A stretch of DNA of 27,833 nucleotides from JBEBGV01 sp040081265 (GCA_040081265.1 JBEBGV010000061.1:1-27833), one strand, 5' to 3'. Counted from the first letter of the stretch, positions 16,054 through 24,670 are shown. Notes: generated by a model from the sequence alone, not told the origin. Program-made: numbers and translations.

Positions 16054-17730
16054 TCAGGGATTGTAGAGAGCGTCGCGCACCCGACCGGTCAATTGGTCAA
16101 TCTGGGTTTCCGGATGGGCGAGGTGCCGCAGAGCCTGGCGCATCATCTCGACGCCGCCCTCGAATTCCGGCTGAACGACGGCGTCGACACCAAGCGCTGA
16201 CATCCGTGCCAGATGACGACTGGTCGTCGCTCGGGCCACCGTATACAGGTTCGGGTTCAACTGCTTGGCCCGCTCGATCGTGAGCTGCACGGCCTGCCAG
16301 TCGGGCACGGCCACCACGAGCACGCTGGCCTCCTGGATGTGTGCCGCCCGCAGGATCTCCTCGCTGCTCGAATCCCCCCACACGCGGTCGTCCAGACCGT
16401 CGAGTGCTGCGGCCTCGAGCATCTGGTGATTCAGCTCGATAATGAGGGTGGGAACTTTCGCCTGTCGAAGCGAGGTAGCCACCGCACGGCCGGTGCGTCC
16501 ATAGCCGGCCACGACGACGTGATCGCTCGTGGTCCGCGGAGGCGGAAGCGGTGGCGGAGCCGTCGCCGGCCGCACGCGCAACCAGGCCTCGCTGAGCGGT
16601 CTCGCCGCAAGAAACACCAGGGGCGACAGCATCATCGACAGAATCGTGGACGACAGCGCGAGGTCGTAGGTCTCTTTGCCCAGCGCGCCAGAACTGAGGC
16701 CGGTCCTGGCCAGGACAAAGCTGAACTCCCCGACCTGGGCCAGTCCCAGCCCGACCAGCCACGGCGCCATGTAGATGTAGCCGAACGAGCGTGCGATCAG
16801 GCCGGTGACGACCGCCTTCCCCACGATCACCATCAGCACGACGGTGGCGACCAGTCCCCAGTGTGTGAGCACATACCGTGGATCGAACAGCATTCCGACC
16901 GACACGAAGAAGATCAGCGCAAAGACATCGCGCAGGGGAACGACGTCGGAGAGCGCCTGGTGGCTGATCTCGGACTCGCTCAGCACGAGACCCGCGATGA
17001 AGGCGCCAAGCGCGAACGAGAGACCGAGCCGGTAGGTCAGGTACCCGACGCCAACGCCGGCCGCCACGACTGCCACGAGAAAGAGTTCTCGCGAGCCAAG
17101 CTTCAACACCTGTCCCAATACCGCCGGGAGGACGCGCGTACCCACGACCATCATGCCGCCCAGAAATGCGGCGGCAATGAGCAACGCCTGCGCAATGTCG
17201 CCGCCGGCCCCCTCGAGGGCGCCCAGGCGCGGCAGCACGATCAGCATCGGTACGACGGCCAGATCCTGGACGACCAGCAGGCCGATCATCACGCGGCTGG
17301 CCAGCGTCTGCGTGGTGCCGTCGGCAGACAGCATCTTCAGCACGACCATCGTGCTCGACAGCGACACCATCGCCCCGAACCACATCGCGTCGGTCCAGGG
17401 CGCGCCGGTCAGACCCCGCAGCACGAATGCCCCGATCGACGCGGTGAGGAGAATCTGCAGCGGGCCGCCCAGCAGGGCCACCTTCCGCACCGGACCCAGA
17501 TCGCGCAGCGATACCTCGAGTCCGATCGCGAACAGGAGGAGTGCCACACCGATCTCTGCCAGCAGTTCCACCTCGTGGATGCCGCTCACAGTCGGGCCGC
17601 CGGTATTGGGCCCGACCGCCACGCCGGCCAGCACGTAGCCGACCAGAAGCGGCAGCCGGCAGGCCCGCGCGATCATCGCGCCCACGAACCCCGCGACGAC
17701 GATCAGGACGAAGTCTCCAGCGATGCCCAT
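16054..17730 (-). CDS. CPA2 cation/proton antiporter with RCK (TrkA-N) domain
   Basis: A 558-residue protein that exchanges K+ or Na+ for protons. Residues 1 to about 390 form the Na+/H+ exchanger domain with roughly 12 helices; diagnostic stretches are PLLVGYVLAGVAVGPNTGG, LLLFAIGLEVSLRDL, SLSSTMVVLKML, LSFALGAFIAGLVLSESE and FFVSVGMLFDP. From about 400 an RCK/TrkA-N Rossmann domain begins with VVVAGYGRTGRAVA and includes DSSSEEILRAAHI, which binds nucleotide in relatives and gates transport. Length and architecture match E. coli YbaL/KefB-type proteins; there is no long C-terminal TrkA-C domain. The start at 17730 is 34 bases from the divergent rsmE start, so both promoters overlap. Confidence 0.93.
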   Translation of the reverse strand: MGIAGDFVLIVVAGFVGAMIARACRLPLLVGYVLAGVAVGPNTGGPTVSGIHEVELLAEIGVALLLFAIGLEVSLRDLGPVRKVALLGGPLQILLTASIGAFVLRGLTGAPWTDAMWFGAMVSLSSTMVVLKMLSADGTTQTLASRVMIGLLVVQDLAVVPMLIVLPRLGALEGAGGDIAQALLIAAAFLGGMMVVGTRVLPAVLGQVLKLGSRELFLVAVVAAGVGVGYLTYRLGLSFALGAFIAGLVLSESEISHQALSDVVPLRDVFALIFFVSVGMLFDPRYVLTHWGLVATVVLMVIVGKAVVTGLIARSFGYIYMAPWLVGLGLAQVGEFSFVLARTGLSSGALGKETYDLALSSTILSMMLSPLVFLAARPLSEAWLRVRPATAPPPLPPPRTTSDHVVVAGYGRTGRAVATSLRQAKVPTLIIELNHQMLEAAALDGLDDRVWGDSSSEEILRAAHIQEASVLVVAVPDWQAVQLTIERAKQLNPNLYTVARATTSRHLARMSALGVDAVVQPEFEGGVEMMRQALRHLAHPETQIDQLTGRVRDALYNP

Positions 17731-17764
17731 TCAGTTGATTACTTGAAGGATACTCGTTGCCTCA

Positions 17765-18508
17765 GTGAATCTGATCCTGCTGGAGCCGGACGAAGCCACT
17801 CACCTCGACCGCGTCATCGTCACCGGCGCACGTGCGACGCACCTGCGCACGGTGCTCGGAGTCGCACCGGGAGACGTGGTCCGCATCGGCGTCATCGACG
17901 GTCCCTGCGGAGAAGGCACGGTGCTCGCGATGGATGCCACGACCGTCCACCTGCGATGCGCGCTGCAGCCGGAGGCACCGGCGACACCGAACGTCGACCT
18001 GCTCCTCGCGCTGCCGAGGCCAAAGGTTCTCAGACGCCTGTGGGCGCAACTTGCGGCCATGGGCGTCGGGCGGATACGCCTGACCAACGCCGCACGCGTG
18101 GAGCGCAACTACTTCGACACCCACCTCCTCCAGGCCGACGTGTACCGGCCGCTGCTCGTCGAAGGCCTGCAACAGGCTCGCGACACACGCCTCCCCCTCG
18201 TCACGGTCCATCGGCAGCTCAAGGTCTTCCTCGAAGACGAGCTCGCGTTGCACACCGACGAGGTGCGGGCGTACGGAGACCCGAACGCGGGACCTTCGAT
18301 CCATGCCGCCGTGCGCGCGCGCAACGCGCATCGCGTGCTGCTGGCGGTTGGCCCTGAGGGCGGGTGGACAGACTATGAGCGCGAACTGCTCGCCAGGCAC
18401 GGATTCGAGGCGGTGACGATGGGACCGCGGACGCTGCGCAGTGATACGGCCTGCGTGTCGCTGCTGGCCCTGACGCACGACGCGCTGCGTTCGAGGCAGG
18501 ACGACTAG
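17765..18508 (+). CDS. rsmE: 16S rRNA (uracil-1498-N3)-methyltransferase
   Basis: A 247-residue SPOUT-class methyltransferase that modifies U1498 of 16S rRNA with S-adenosylmethionine. It has the N-terminal PUA-like part (ATHLRTVLGVAPGDVVRIGV), the linker LLLALPRPKVLRRLWAQLAAMGVGRI, and the C-terminal knot with LLAVGPEGGWTDYE and the cofactor loop MGPRTLRSDTACVSLLAL, where most homologues have LRTETA. The length is normal. The GTG start at 17765 yields MNLILLEP, close to the usual N-terminus; no strong Shine-Dalgarno is seen. It is divergent from the antiporter and converges with the large secreted protein gene after 7 bases. Confidence 0.93.
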   Translation: MNLILLEPDEATHLDRVIVTGARATHLRTVLGVAPGDVVRIGVIDGPCGEGTVLAMDATTVHLRCALQPEAPATPNVDLLLALPRPKVLRRLWAQLAAMGVGRIRLTNAARVERNYFDTHLLQADVYRPLLVEGLQQARDTRLPLVTVHRQLKVFLEDELALHTDEVRAYGDPNAGPSIHAAVRARNAHRVLLAVGPEGGWTDYERELLARHGFEAVTMGPRTLRSDTACVSLLALTHDALRSRQDD

Positions 18509-18515
18509 AGGGAAC

Positions 18516-19772
18516 TCACTTCCACCCCAGCGGACGGCCCTGTCGATACCACGGCAACCGTCCCGTCGTGCTGTTGGATAGGGTTCGTCCGGGGTTGAAG
18601 GCGAGACGCAGGATCGCCCTGAAGACTCGATTCTGCGTTCGACGTTCGATCCATCGCACCAGATAGCGATCGAGGGCATCCTCGGCCACGATCAAGCCAA
18701 ACGCACCGACCGGCGTCACGACATGGTCCACCCATCCGGTTGTTTCGGATTTCAGGCCGACGTTACCGATCGAGGCTTCACTGAGCGGCCCGATCTCGAA
18801 CTGCAGGCTGTACCCCGCCGCCCATGCGAACGCCTTGGCTCGCGACGACCAATAGGCTCGGCTCAAGCTGAGATCAGGCGGCGCTCCACGGTCGTGCTCC
18901 AGCCAGACATAGCCGGCCGCGGCACCGTGAATCGGATGCCCGATGTAGTTGACCCACCAGTTGTCGGTGTCCTCCCACTGACGCGGCACCTTCAGCGAAT
19001 GGACGTAGTCGCTCCAGAAGGGGCCCTTCAGTTCGCGTCGGGTCTTGTCCTGGAAGGCAATGCGGATCCCGTGCTCCATCAGCACGATCTTCAGGGAATC
19101 GACGAGCGCGCCGGACACGTTGACGCCAGACGGCCGTTCCAGGGATGCGCCTTCCGCGTCTCGGTCGTAGACCGCGCGAAACGGGCGCTGCTGTCCACCG
19201 CCCCGGCCTTCAGGCGTGGTGATTGAGACGATGAGCTGATCGGTTTCGCGCTCGATGGCAAACGTGCGGCTGACACGTATGCCACCAGGCCCTGACAGCT
19301 CCTGACGCAATTCACCCTGCTGCCACGTCGTCTGCGTCTCGATGGTCCCGTTGTTCTGCTGGTGTCTCTCGGTCTTGCCGTTGGGGAGATACCGCGCCGT
19401 GCGCCCGTCGGCGCTTGTCAGGGCGATGACATCGCCCTCACCTCGCGCAATGCGCAAACGCGTCTCGGGCGTCACCAATTCCTGCAGAAGAGCGACGAGA
19501 CGTTCGTTCTCGGCACGCGCCTCTCCCGCCGACTGAGGGTTCTGTCCGCGGCCTCCGCGGCCTCCGCCAAAACCTCCGCTGAATCCGCCTCCGCGGCGGC
19601 CCTGTCGTCCTGGCAGGTCCGGCGACGGCGCCGCGCCGCTCAGCTCACGGTTCAACGACCACGAGCCGAGAAACGCCGCGCGATCGTCAGGCGGCGCGAC
19701 CTGCGCCGACACACCGGCAACAGCGAGCCACACCAGCACAACAGAAAGCACAGCGGACGTCTTCAGCGACAC
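18516..19772 (-). CDS. large secreted protein with Gly/Arg-rich linker, unknown function
   Basis: A 418-residue exported protein: signal peptide 1-23 (AVAGVSAQ), a short block AFLGSWSLNRELSG, a Gly/Arg-rich linker at about 50-80, a beta-rich domain (about 90-215) with RTARYLPNGKTERHQQNNGTI and tandem strands, and a C-terminal half rich in aromatic residues (WWVNYIGHPIHGAAAGYVW, AFAWAAGYSLQFEIGPLSEAS) that looks like a membrane-associated or outer-membrane-related alpha-helical domain. The pattern of a first domain measuring a residue-modified lipocalin-like sheet is recurrent in acidobacterial secreted proteins, but I cannot name either domain safely. Start ATG at 19772. Function unknown. Confidence 0.75.
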   Translation of the reverse strand: MSLKTSAVLSVVLVWLAVAGVSAQVAPPDDRAAFLGSWSLNRELSGAAPSPDLPGRQGRRGGGFSGGFGGGRGGRGQNPQSAGEARAENERLVALLQELVTPETRLRIARGEGDVIALTSADGRTARYLPNGKTERHQQNNGTIETQTTWQQGELRQELSGPGGIRVSRTFAIERETDQLIVSITTPEGRGGGQQRPFRAVYDRDAEGASLERPSGVNVSGALVDSLKIVLMEHGIRIAFQDKTRRELKGPFWSDYVHSLKVPRQWEDTDNWWVNYIGHPIHGAAAGYVWLEHDRGAPPDLSLSRAYWSSRAKAFAWAAGYSLQFEIGPLSEASIGNVGLKSETTGWVDHVVTPVGAFGLIVAEDALDRYLVRWIERRTQNRVFRAILRLAFNPGRTLSNSTTGRLPWYRQGRPLGWK

Positions 19773-19781
19773 GGGACTATT

Positions 19782-19826
19782 GTGACAGGTGACAGTGGAC
19801 GGTAGACAGTAGGCGGTAGGCGGTAG
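19782..19826. repeat. imperfect heptamer tandem repeat (TAGGCGG-like)
   Basis: Six consecutive 7-base units, GTGACAG, GTGACAG, TGGACGG, TAGACAG, TAGGCGG, TAGGCGG, then TAG. They keep exact 7-base phase between the divergent starts of the secreted protein and the pirin gene, so they occupy most of the shared promoter region. Same period as the repeats at 705 and 5909. Confidence 0.75.
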
Positions 19827-19840
19827 AATTTGGGGAGCTC

Positions 19841-20740
19841 ATGTCCATACGCCCCGTAAAGCGAGTCTCGCAGTCCAAGCCCACTCTCGAGGGGGCAGGT
19901 GTGCACCTTCATCGAGGGTTCGGGTTCGGCAACACGACCGACTACGACCCGTTCCTCCTCTTCGATGACTTTCGCAACGACACACCCGACGAATATCTCG
20001 CCGGGTTCCCGTGGCACCCGCATCGGGGGATCGAAACGATCACCTACGTGCTGGCGGGCAACGTCGAGCATGGCGACAGCCTGGGCAACACCGGCAATCT
20101 GGGCGCGGGCGACGTGCAGTGGATGACCGCGGGAAGCGGCATCCTCCATCAGGAGATGCCCAAGGGCGACGAACACGGGCGCATGCACGGATTCCAGCTC
20201 TGGGCGAACCTGCCGGCGCGCCTCAAGATGACCGACCCGCGCTATCAGGACGTGGCCGCGAAGGACATCCCCGAGGTCACCGATGACGATGGTACGCGCG
20301 TGAGGATCGTGTGCGGCTCGTTCTGGGGGAAGAAGGGCCCGGTGGAAGGTGTGGCCGCGGATCCGCGGTACCTGGACGTGTCGGTGCCGCCCGGCCACAA
20401 GCGGCGGCTCGAGGTGGACGTGACGCGGCACGCGTTTGCGTATGTCTTTGCCGGGTCAGGCACCTTTCGCGACGCATCGACGCCGCAGTCGGTGCAGACC
20501 GAAGGCGTTGATGGCGACACGACAGCGAGCGACGTCGAAAATCGTTCGCTCGTGCTCTTCGATCGCGGCGACGAAATCGTGGTTCAGGCTGGCGACGAGG
20601 GGATGCGGTTCCTCCTCGTGTCAGGCAAGCCGCTCGAGGAGCCTGTCGCCTGGTATGGCCCGATCGTCATGAACTCGCGCGAGGAACTGCAGCAGGCGTA
20701 CGATGAGCTGCAGCGCGGCACGTTCATCAAGCACCGCTAG
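19841..20740 (+). CDS. pirin family protein
   Basis: A 299-residue bicupin of the pirin family. The N-terminal cupin has the metal site pattern FPWHPHRGIETITYVLAGNVEHGDSLGN with further ligands in MTAGSGILHQEMP, and the C-terminal pirin_C domain ends with EEPVAWYGPIVMNSREELQQAYDELQRGTF. Both the His-x-His pair and the later His/Glu residues of the iron site are present. Some bacterial pirins degrade quercetin, others modulate central metabolism, so the exact role is open. ATG at 19841, GGGGAG lies 6 bases upstream. It ends 2 bases from the convergent SnoaL-like gene. Confidence 0.94.
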   Translation: MSIRPVKRVSQSKPTLEGAGVHLHRGFGFGNTTDYDPFLLFDDFRNDTPDEYLAGFPWHPHRGIETITYVLAGNVEHGDSLGNTGNLGAGDVQWMTAGSGILHQEMPKGDEHGRMHGFQLWANLPARLKMTDPRYQDVAAKDIPEVTDDDGTRVRIVCGSFWGKKGPVEGVAADPRYLDVSVPPGHKRRLEVDVTRHAFAYVFAGSGTFRDASTPQSVQTEGVDGDTTASDVENRSLVLFDRGDEIVVQAGDEGMRFLLVSGKPLEEPVAWYGPIVMNSREELQQAYDELQRGTFIKHR

Positions 20741-20742
20741 CG

Positions 20743-21168
20743 TCAGGCGGGCTTGGCCTTCAGCACACCGGCCTGGACGAGCATGCCGGTGAAGTCGTAG
20801 ACGCGACGCTCGGCAACGATGCGTCCGTCCTCGATGGTGCTGACGGTCATCGCGGGTACTCGAATCGGCTTGCCGCTTGGTGGCAGCTCCATGAACCCGC
20901 CGGTATAGGTCCCGGTGATCCAACCTGCGCTGGCGACCGTGTTCCCGTCGATCACCACAATGTCAGGCGTGAAGCTGAGGTCGGGGAAGGCTTCGAAGAG
21001 GGCCTGAAACACCTTGCTCACCGCCTGGCGTCCCTGCACGGTGCCAGCGGCCATCGGGCTCTCCACCATGCAGTCCGGCGAATAGAGCGCGTTGAGTGCG
21101 GCGACGTCGTGGCCGTTGATGGCGTCGGTCCGTCGCTGCAGGATGGCGGCAACTTCCTCTCGGGTCAT
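20743..21168 (-). CDS. SnoaL-like/NTF2-fold protein
   Basis: A 141-residue single-domain protein of the ester cyclase/SnoaL-like group: RRTDAINGHDVAALNALYSPDCMVESP, GRQAVSKVFQALFEAFPDLSF, a beta-sheet with GWITGTYTGGFM and the end RIVAERRVYDFTGMLVQAGVL. Relatives range from polyketide cyclases to general small-molecule binding or isomerising proteins, so function is not predictable. The ATG overlaps the stop of the DUF4256 gene upstream by ATGA, so the two are translationally coupled. Confidence 0.85.
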   Translation of the reverse strand: MTREEVAAILQRRTDAINGHDVAALNALYSPDCMVESPMAAGTVQGRQAVSKVFQALFEAFPDLSFTPDIVVIDGNTVASAGWITGTYTGGFMELPPSGKPIRVPAMTVSTIEDGRIVAERRVYDFTGMLVQAGVLKAKPA

Positions 21169-21728
21169 GCCAAATCATCATACACCTCGGTGGCCCAGGC
21201 TGGCACCTCAGACCCCCTGCCGGCGTAGTACGACTGCGCGCCGTTGTGATACACGAACACCCGGCCGAAACGTCGATCGCAGAAGAGGGCGCCCCCGAGG
21301 GCTCGCACATCAGGCGGTGCCTGCACCCAGCTTGACGTCTTCAGATCGAACTCGCCGAGCTTCTGCAGCGTCCTGTACTCGTCCTCAGTCAGGAGTTCGA
21401 TTCCTATCGCGGTCGCCATCTCAACGGCGCTGCCCTCTGGTTTGCTTTCCTTTCGCAAGTCACGCGCGTCACGGTCGTAGCAGCGGGACCTCCGCCCTGC
21501 CGGGCTCTCTGCGGAACAGTCGCAGAAGGTGAACACACCGGTGTCCTGCCCGATCACGTCAGGTTCACCGCCCGTCGCCTCCATGTGCAGAAGCGATTGC
21601 AGAGCTTCAGGCTTGCTCTCGAGTCTGGCTCGCACTTTGTCCCATGCGACGCCTTTGTGGCGGGGCATGTTCTTCTCAAAGCGAGCCTTGAGTGTCTGCA
21701 GCAGTTTGTCTCGTTCTTTCGTCTTCAT
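21165..21728 (-). CDS. DUF4256 domain protein
   Basis: A 187-residue cytoplasmic protein that covers the whole DUF4256 family: KARFEKNMPRHKGVAWDKVRARLE, METGGEPDVIG-type block (residues about 50-58), DCSAESPAGRRSRCYDRDA, ATAIGIELLTEDEYRTLQKLGEFDLKTSSWV, and ALFCDRRFGRVFVYHNGAQSYYAGRG. The family is widespread and uncharacterised. The ATG at 21728 is where the conserved domain starts; an upstream extension to 21866 is not protein-like. The ribosome site is weak. Its stop overlaps the SnoaL-like start. It could be an old cassette gene, as it lies on the same strand next to the attC array, but no attC was found beside it. Confidence 0.85.
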   Translation of the reverse strand: MKTKERDKLLQTLKARFEKNMPRHKGVAWDKVRARLESKPEALQSLLHMEATGGEPDVIGQDTGVFTFCDCSAESPAGRRSRCYDRDARDLRKESKPEGSAVEMATAIGIELLTEDEYRTLQKLGEFDLKTSSWVQAPPDVRALGGALFCDRRFGRVFVYHNGAQSYYAGRGSEVPAWATEVYDDLA

Positions 21729-21756
21729 GAGTTGAACAGGGCGAGCCTCTCGCTGG

Positions 21757-22284
21757 CTAGAACCCGATTCGCGTGCCGGCACCCGTACCTTCGCCGTCAC
21801 CGGCGATTGGCGAGCCGGTCCGATCGTATGTGGACAACCTGATCTGCGACGCATAGGTCTGACCATCGTCAGACAGCGTAATCCTCTCCGTCAGGACTCC
21901 GTGTCCAGCTGGCCACCAATCGCGGCTGCTGGGTGCGCCATCGCCAGGGCCTGGCTCTTTCGTCGTATAGAACACGTACTTTGTCTCGAATGTGCGCCGG
22001 TCAACCTGCTTCCACACACCGTATGCCGGCGGAGAGGAATTCGCGGCCTCGTCGTAGTTGGACGACTCGGTCATCGTGCCGCCGGCGTTGTACGAATACA
22101 GAAACTCGAGGTCCTTCATTCCGGCCAAGGGACCATTCTGAAAGGTGATCTTCGAGCGCCACGCGCCCACCAGCATGCCCTGATCAGCAGCAGTGCTCAC
22201 CTCCGGCGACTGAACACTTCCACATCCCATGTTCATCAGAACGGCGCAGACCAGCAGGAGCGTGAATCGAGCACGGTGTGTCAT
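21757..22284 (-). CDS. lipoprotein of unknown function
   Basis: A 175-residue protein with a lipoprotein signal (FTLLLVCAVLMNMGC, Cys about 20). The mature part is a beta-rich domain: MLVGAWRSKITFQNGPLAGMKDLEFLYSY, GGTMTESSNYDEAA, AYGVWKQVDRRTFETKYVFYT, TERITLSDDGQTYASQIRLSTYD, reminiscent of lipocalin-like or stress-type domains that bind small molecules. I cannot name the family. The ATG at 22284 gives the best signal peptide; 22293 is an alternative. The DUF4256 start follows after 28 bases, with the amidohydrolase gene 75 bases upstream, all on one strand. Confidence 0.72.
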   Translation of the reverse strand: MTHRARFTLLLVCAVLMNMGCGSVQSPEVSTAADQGMLVGAWRSKITFQNGPLAGMKDLEFLYSYNAGGTMTESSNYDEAANSSPPAYGVWKQVDRRTFETKYVFYTTKEPGPGDGAPSSRDWWPAGHGVLTERITLSDDGQTYASQIRLSTYDRTGSPIAGDGEGTGAGTRIGF

Positions 22285-22359
22285 GGGTCTCATTCGGAGT
22301 CTCGAGTCTGCAGTCGATGCGCGGCGACGAAGCGGTCGCCTCCTCTTGACCAACCCGCG

Positions 22360-23367
22360 TCACAGCGAACGGTCGAATCCGTGGAGCAGCGCGGGGTTGT
22401 CCACGAGAATGCGTCGACGCGTGCGGTCGTCCGGCGCCCATTGCGCCATCATGTCGAAGAGGATTGCGTCGTCCGGCTTCGCGGCGGTTAGTCCTGGATG
22501 CGGCCAGTTGCTGCCCCACACCAGGCGTTCAGGTGCCGCCTTCACAAACTCCCGCCCCAGGCGGACCAGATCGGCATAGGTCGGCGGGCCGTCATCTGAT
22601 ATACCGGCTCCGTCACTCACCGACAGCTTCACCCAGCTCCGCCCCTTGTCGATGAGGCGCCGGACAACCTCGTAGGCGGGATGACGCGTACCAGCCCGCC
22701 CGGGAATGCGGGCGATGTGATCGAACACGATGGGCGTGGGCAGGCGGTTCCAAAGCGCCTCGGCAGCCACGATGCCCTCTGGAGCCAAGTTGATCTGCAC
22801 ATGCCAACCGAGAGAGGCGATCCGGTTCGACAGCGGTTCGACCATCTCGATCGTCGTCACGGGATTCGGCGTGGACGTTGACAGATTGAGGTTGAAGCGA
22901 ATGCCACGAATCCCTCCGCGATCTAGCGCCTTCAACTCGGCGTCAGTGACCTCTGGCCGAACGACTGCCACGCCACGCGCCGTGCCTCCAAACCGGGCGA
23001 TCGCATCGAGGGTCACGCGATTGTCCGTCACATACGACGAAGGCGTCACAATGACGCTCCGCGTGGTGTGAAGCCGCATTCGAAGGAGCTGGTACTCCTC
23101 GACTCTAGCCTGCGACACCATCAGGTTCGACGAGTCGGCCGGAGGAGAAAACCGAACAGCGTCGTAGATGTGGTGATGGCAATCGCACGCGTTCACCGGC
23201 GCCTGCAGCGTAGGCGATGCCGTTCCTGACGAATTGGGGACGATCTGGGCACCCGCGTCGCGCAGTGGAGCGAGCAGACTGGCGCTCGCTGCCGCGAGCC
23301 CGGCCCTCGTGAGGAATGTACGCCTACTCACGTCGCTGTCGCTTGTCACAACTCCTCCACTCGCCAT
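22360..23367 (-). CDS. Tat-exported amidohydrolase (COG3618/LigI-like lactonase)
   Basis: A 335-residue amidohydrolase-2 TIM barrel that would hydrolyse a lactone or similar ring in the periplasm. The N-terminus has a twin-arginine signal (SRRTFLTRAG, about 14-23). The first metal/base motif is ACDCHHHIYD (His64-66), later come VFDHIARIPG, a lysine/serine block at WVKLSVSDG, and RLVWGSNWPHPG, where Asp of the classical GTDWPH site is Asn, as in some members of this group. The ATG at 23367 is used; a GTG at 23349 with GGAGGAG in front is a good alternative. It begins 30 bases from the attC at 23397, so it looks like the last cassette, but no attC was found at its 3' end. Confidence 0.88.
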   Translation of the reverse strand: MASGGVVTSDSDVSRRTFLTRAGLAAASASLLAPLRDAGAQIVPNSSGTASPTLQAPVNACDCHHHIYDAVRFSPPADSSNLMVSQARVEEYQLLRMRLHTTRSVIVTPSSYVTDNRVTLDAIARFGGTARGVAVVRPEVTDAELKALDRGGIRGIRFNLNLSTSTPNPVTTIEMVEPLSNRIASLGWHVQINLAPEGIVAAEALWNRLPTPIVFDHIARIPGRAGTRHPAYEVVRRLIDKGRSWVKLSVSDGAGISDDGPPTYADLVRLGREFVKAAPERLVWGSNWPHPGLTAAKPDDAILFDMMAQWAPDDRTRRRILVDNPALLHGFDRSL

Positions 23368-23396
23368 TTCGACTGATTGCTCTTCCTGATTCGTCG

Positions 23397-23477
23397 GCCC
23401 AACGCTTCGCCTGAGCCGCGTGGCTCACGGTCGCGGTTCTACGCGCTCCGCCACGTCGGCTCCAGGCGGAGTTAGCC
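23397..23477 (-). other. attC site 1
   Basis: On the plus strand it begins GCCCAAC (23397-23403) and ends GTTAGCC (23471-23477), 81 bases. The arms CGCCTGAGCCGCGTGGC and GCCACGTCGGCTCCAGGCG pair along 17 positions, with two extra bases on one arm. It separates the amidohydrolase gene from the alpha/beta-hydrolase cassette, whose stop codon is 7 bases away. Confidence 0.85.
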
Positions 23478-23483
23478 TGTCCA

Positions 23484-24539
23484 TCAAAGGCCACGCAGCA
23501 GCTCTGCGAGGTGTCGTTTCCAGAATGCAGCGTTGTAGGTGGTGCTGTGGCCACGGTTTCGAGCGGTCACCGGCAACAGAACGTATCGGCCCTTCTTCAA
23601 GCGCGCCATCGCCTGCTCCATAACGCCGAGTTCGGGCGGATTGCGTTCATCGTCCGCCGTATTGATCGCCAGCACGCGCGCTGTAATCTGAGTCAGACCC
23701 GACGACGGGTCGTAATCGCGAACGGAGTCGAACTGATAGAGCACGTCATTCGTGTCGGTCGCGTCCACCTGCGCCAAACGACGTGCGAGCTCGGCGTCTG
23801 ACTCCTTACGGGACGGTGACGCCGTGTACAACGCGAGGGCGCCGCCCGTCGTGGCGATGTTGAAGAACACCTGCGCGGTCCGCCACGCGGCAGGCTGTCG
23901 TGAGTAGTTACCGTCACGCCATTCCGGGTCCTGACGAATGGCGTCGATTACCATGCGACGCAGCATCCAATTTCGACCGGCCATCGCCGCCGGCTCAGAC
24001 GCCAGCGGCACGAGGGCATCCATGAACCCCGGATAGCGCCCTCCCCACATCCAAGCGTGCATCCCGCCCATCGATGTGCCGATGATGACGGGGAGGTGAC
24101 GGAGCCCCAAATGCTCGGTGACGAGACGATACTGCGCGAGCACCATGTCGTCGTAGTTGTAGCTGGGGAACTTGGCTCGGAGTCCGTCAGATGGCTTAGA
24201 CGACTGTCCATGCCCAATTGCGTCCGGGATCACGATGAAATGGCGTCGCGCGTCGAGCGGTTGACCGACACCGAAGAGTTCGCCGGCGAACTCCTCGTTC
24301 AGCAGGCGGGCAGCTGAATTGCCAGTCCCATGCAGGATCAGAACGGGTGTCCCGGTCGGTGCCCCGACGGTGGTGTAGTGGAGGCGCAACTCGGGAAGGA
24401 CTTCACCGGTATGGAAGCGGAAGTCGCGTACGACCCAGTCGCCCTGTTGTGGCACCGGATAGTCAGCCGCTTCGCTCAGGTGCGGCGACGCGAGTAAGAA
24501 GGCCATGCAAGCTGCTACCACGATGCTAACCGCTCTCAT
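23484..24539 (-). CDS. exported alpha/beta hydrolase (MetX/homoserine-acetyltransferase-like fold)
   Basis: A 351-residue hydrolase with a signal peptide (1-25, cut near SEAAD). The fold is complete: LRLHYTTVGAP and VLILHGTGNSA (oxyanion region), the nucleophile elbow IIGTSMGGMHAW (Ser156), the acid in VLAINTADDERNPPE, and the histidine in ARNRGHSTTY. Overall layout resembles the MetX-type group, but an exported protein is unlikely to make O-acetylhomoserine; it is more likely an esterase or amidase of unknown substrate. The ATG at 24539 has AAGGAG 8 bases upstream. It fills one integron cassette, between attC sites 1 and 2. Confidence 0.9.
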   Translation of the reverse strand: MRAVSIVVAACMAFLLASPHLSEAADYPVPQQGDWVVRDFRFHTGEVLPELRLHYTTVGAPTGTPVLILHGTGNSAARLLNEEFAGELFGVGQPLDARRHFIVIPDAIGHGQSSKPSDGLRAKFPSYNYDDMVLAQYRLVTEHLGLRHLPVIIGTSMGGMHAWMWGGRYPGFMDALVPLASEPAAMAGRNWMLRRMVIDAIRQDPEWRDGNYSRQPAAWRTAQVFFNIATTGGALALYTASPSRKESDAELARRLAQVDATDTNDVLYQFDSVRDYDPSSGLTQITARVLAINTADDERNPPELGVMEQAMARLKKGRYVLLPVTARNRGHSTTYNAAFWKRHLAELLRGL

Positions 24540-24584
24540 CCGGACGCTCCTTCTTGATGTTCCTCTTGCCCGACTCCCGGAACA

Positions 24585-24658
24585 GGCTAACCGCGCCGCT
24601 TCAGCCGCGGCGGCTCATGGTCACGCCAGCCGCCGACGGCTGCAAGCGGATGTTATGC
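24585..24658 (-). other. attC site 2
   Basis: Plus-strand boxes GGCTAAC (24585-24591) and GTTATGC (24652-24658), 74 bases. Read on the minus strand, CCGCTTGCAGCCGTCGGCGG pairs with CCGCCGCGGCTGAAGCGG, leaving a G and a T unpaired on the 5' arm. The first box is the complement of the last box of site 1. The metallo-hydrolase gene stops 13 bases away. Confidence 0.9.
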
Positions 24659-24670
24659 CGCCGGCACAGT

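Noticed and set aside
16213..18357. Very long open frame (714 codons) on the plus strand
   Set aside because: It is the antisense shadow of the antiporter gene and part of rsmE; composition is His/Arg/Gln-rich and not protein-like, and both real genes have clear family motifs.
21729..21756. GTTGAAC before the DUF4256 gene as an attC box
   Set aside because: It fits the loose consensus, but the space between genes is only 28 bases and no hairpin partner is present.
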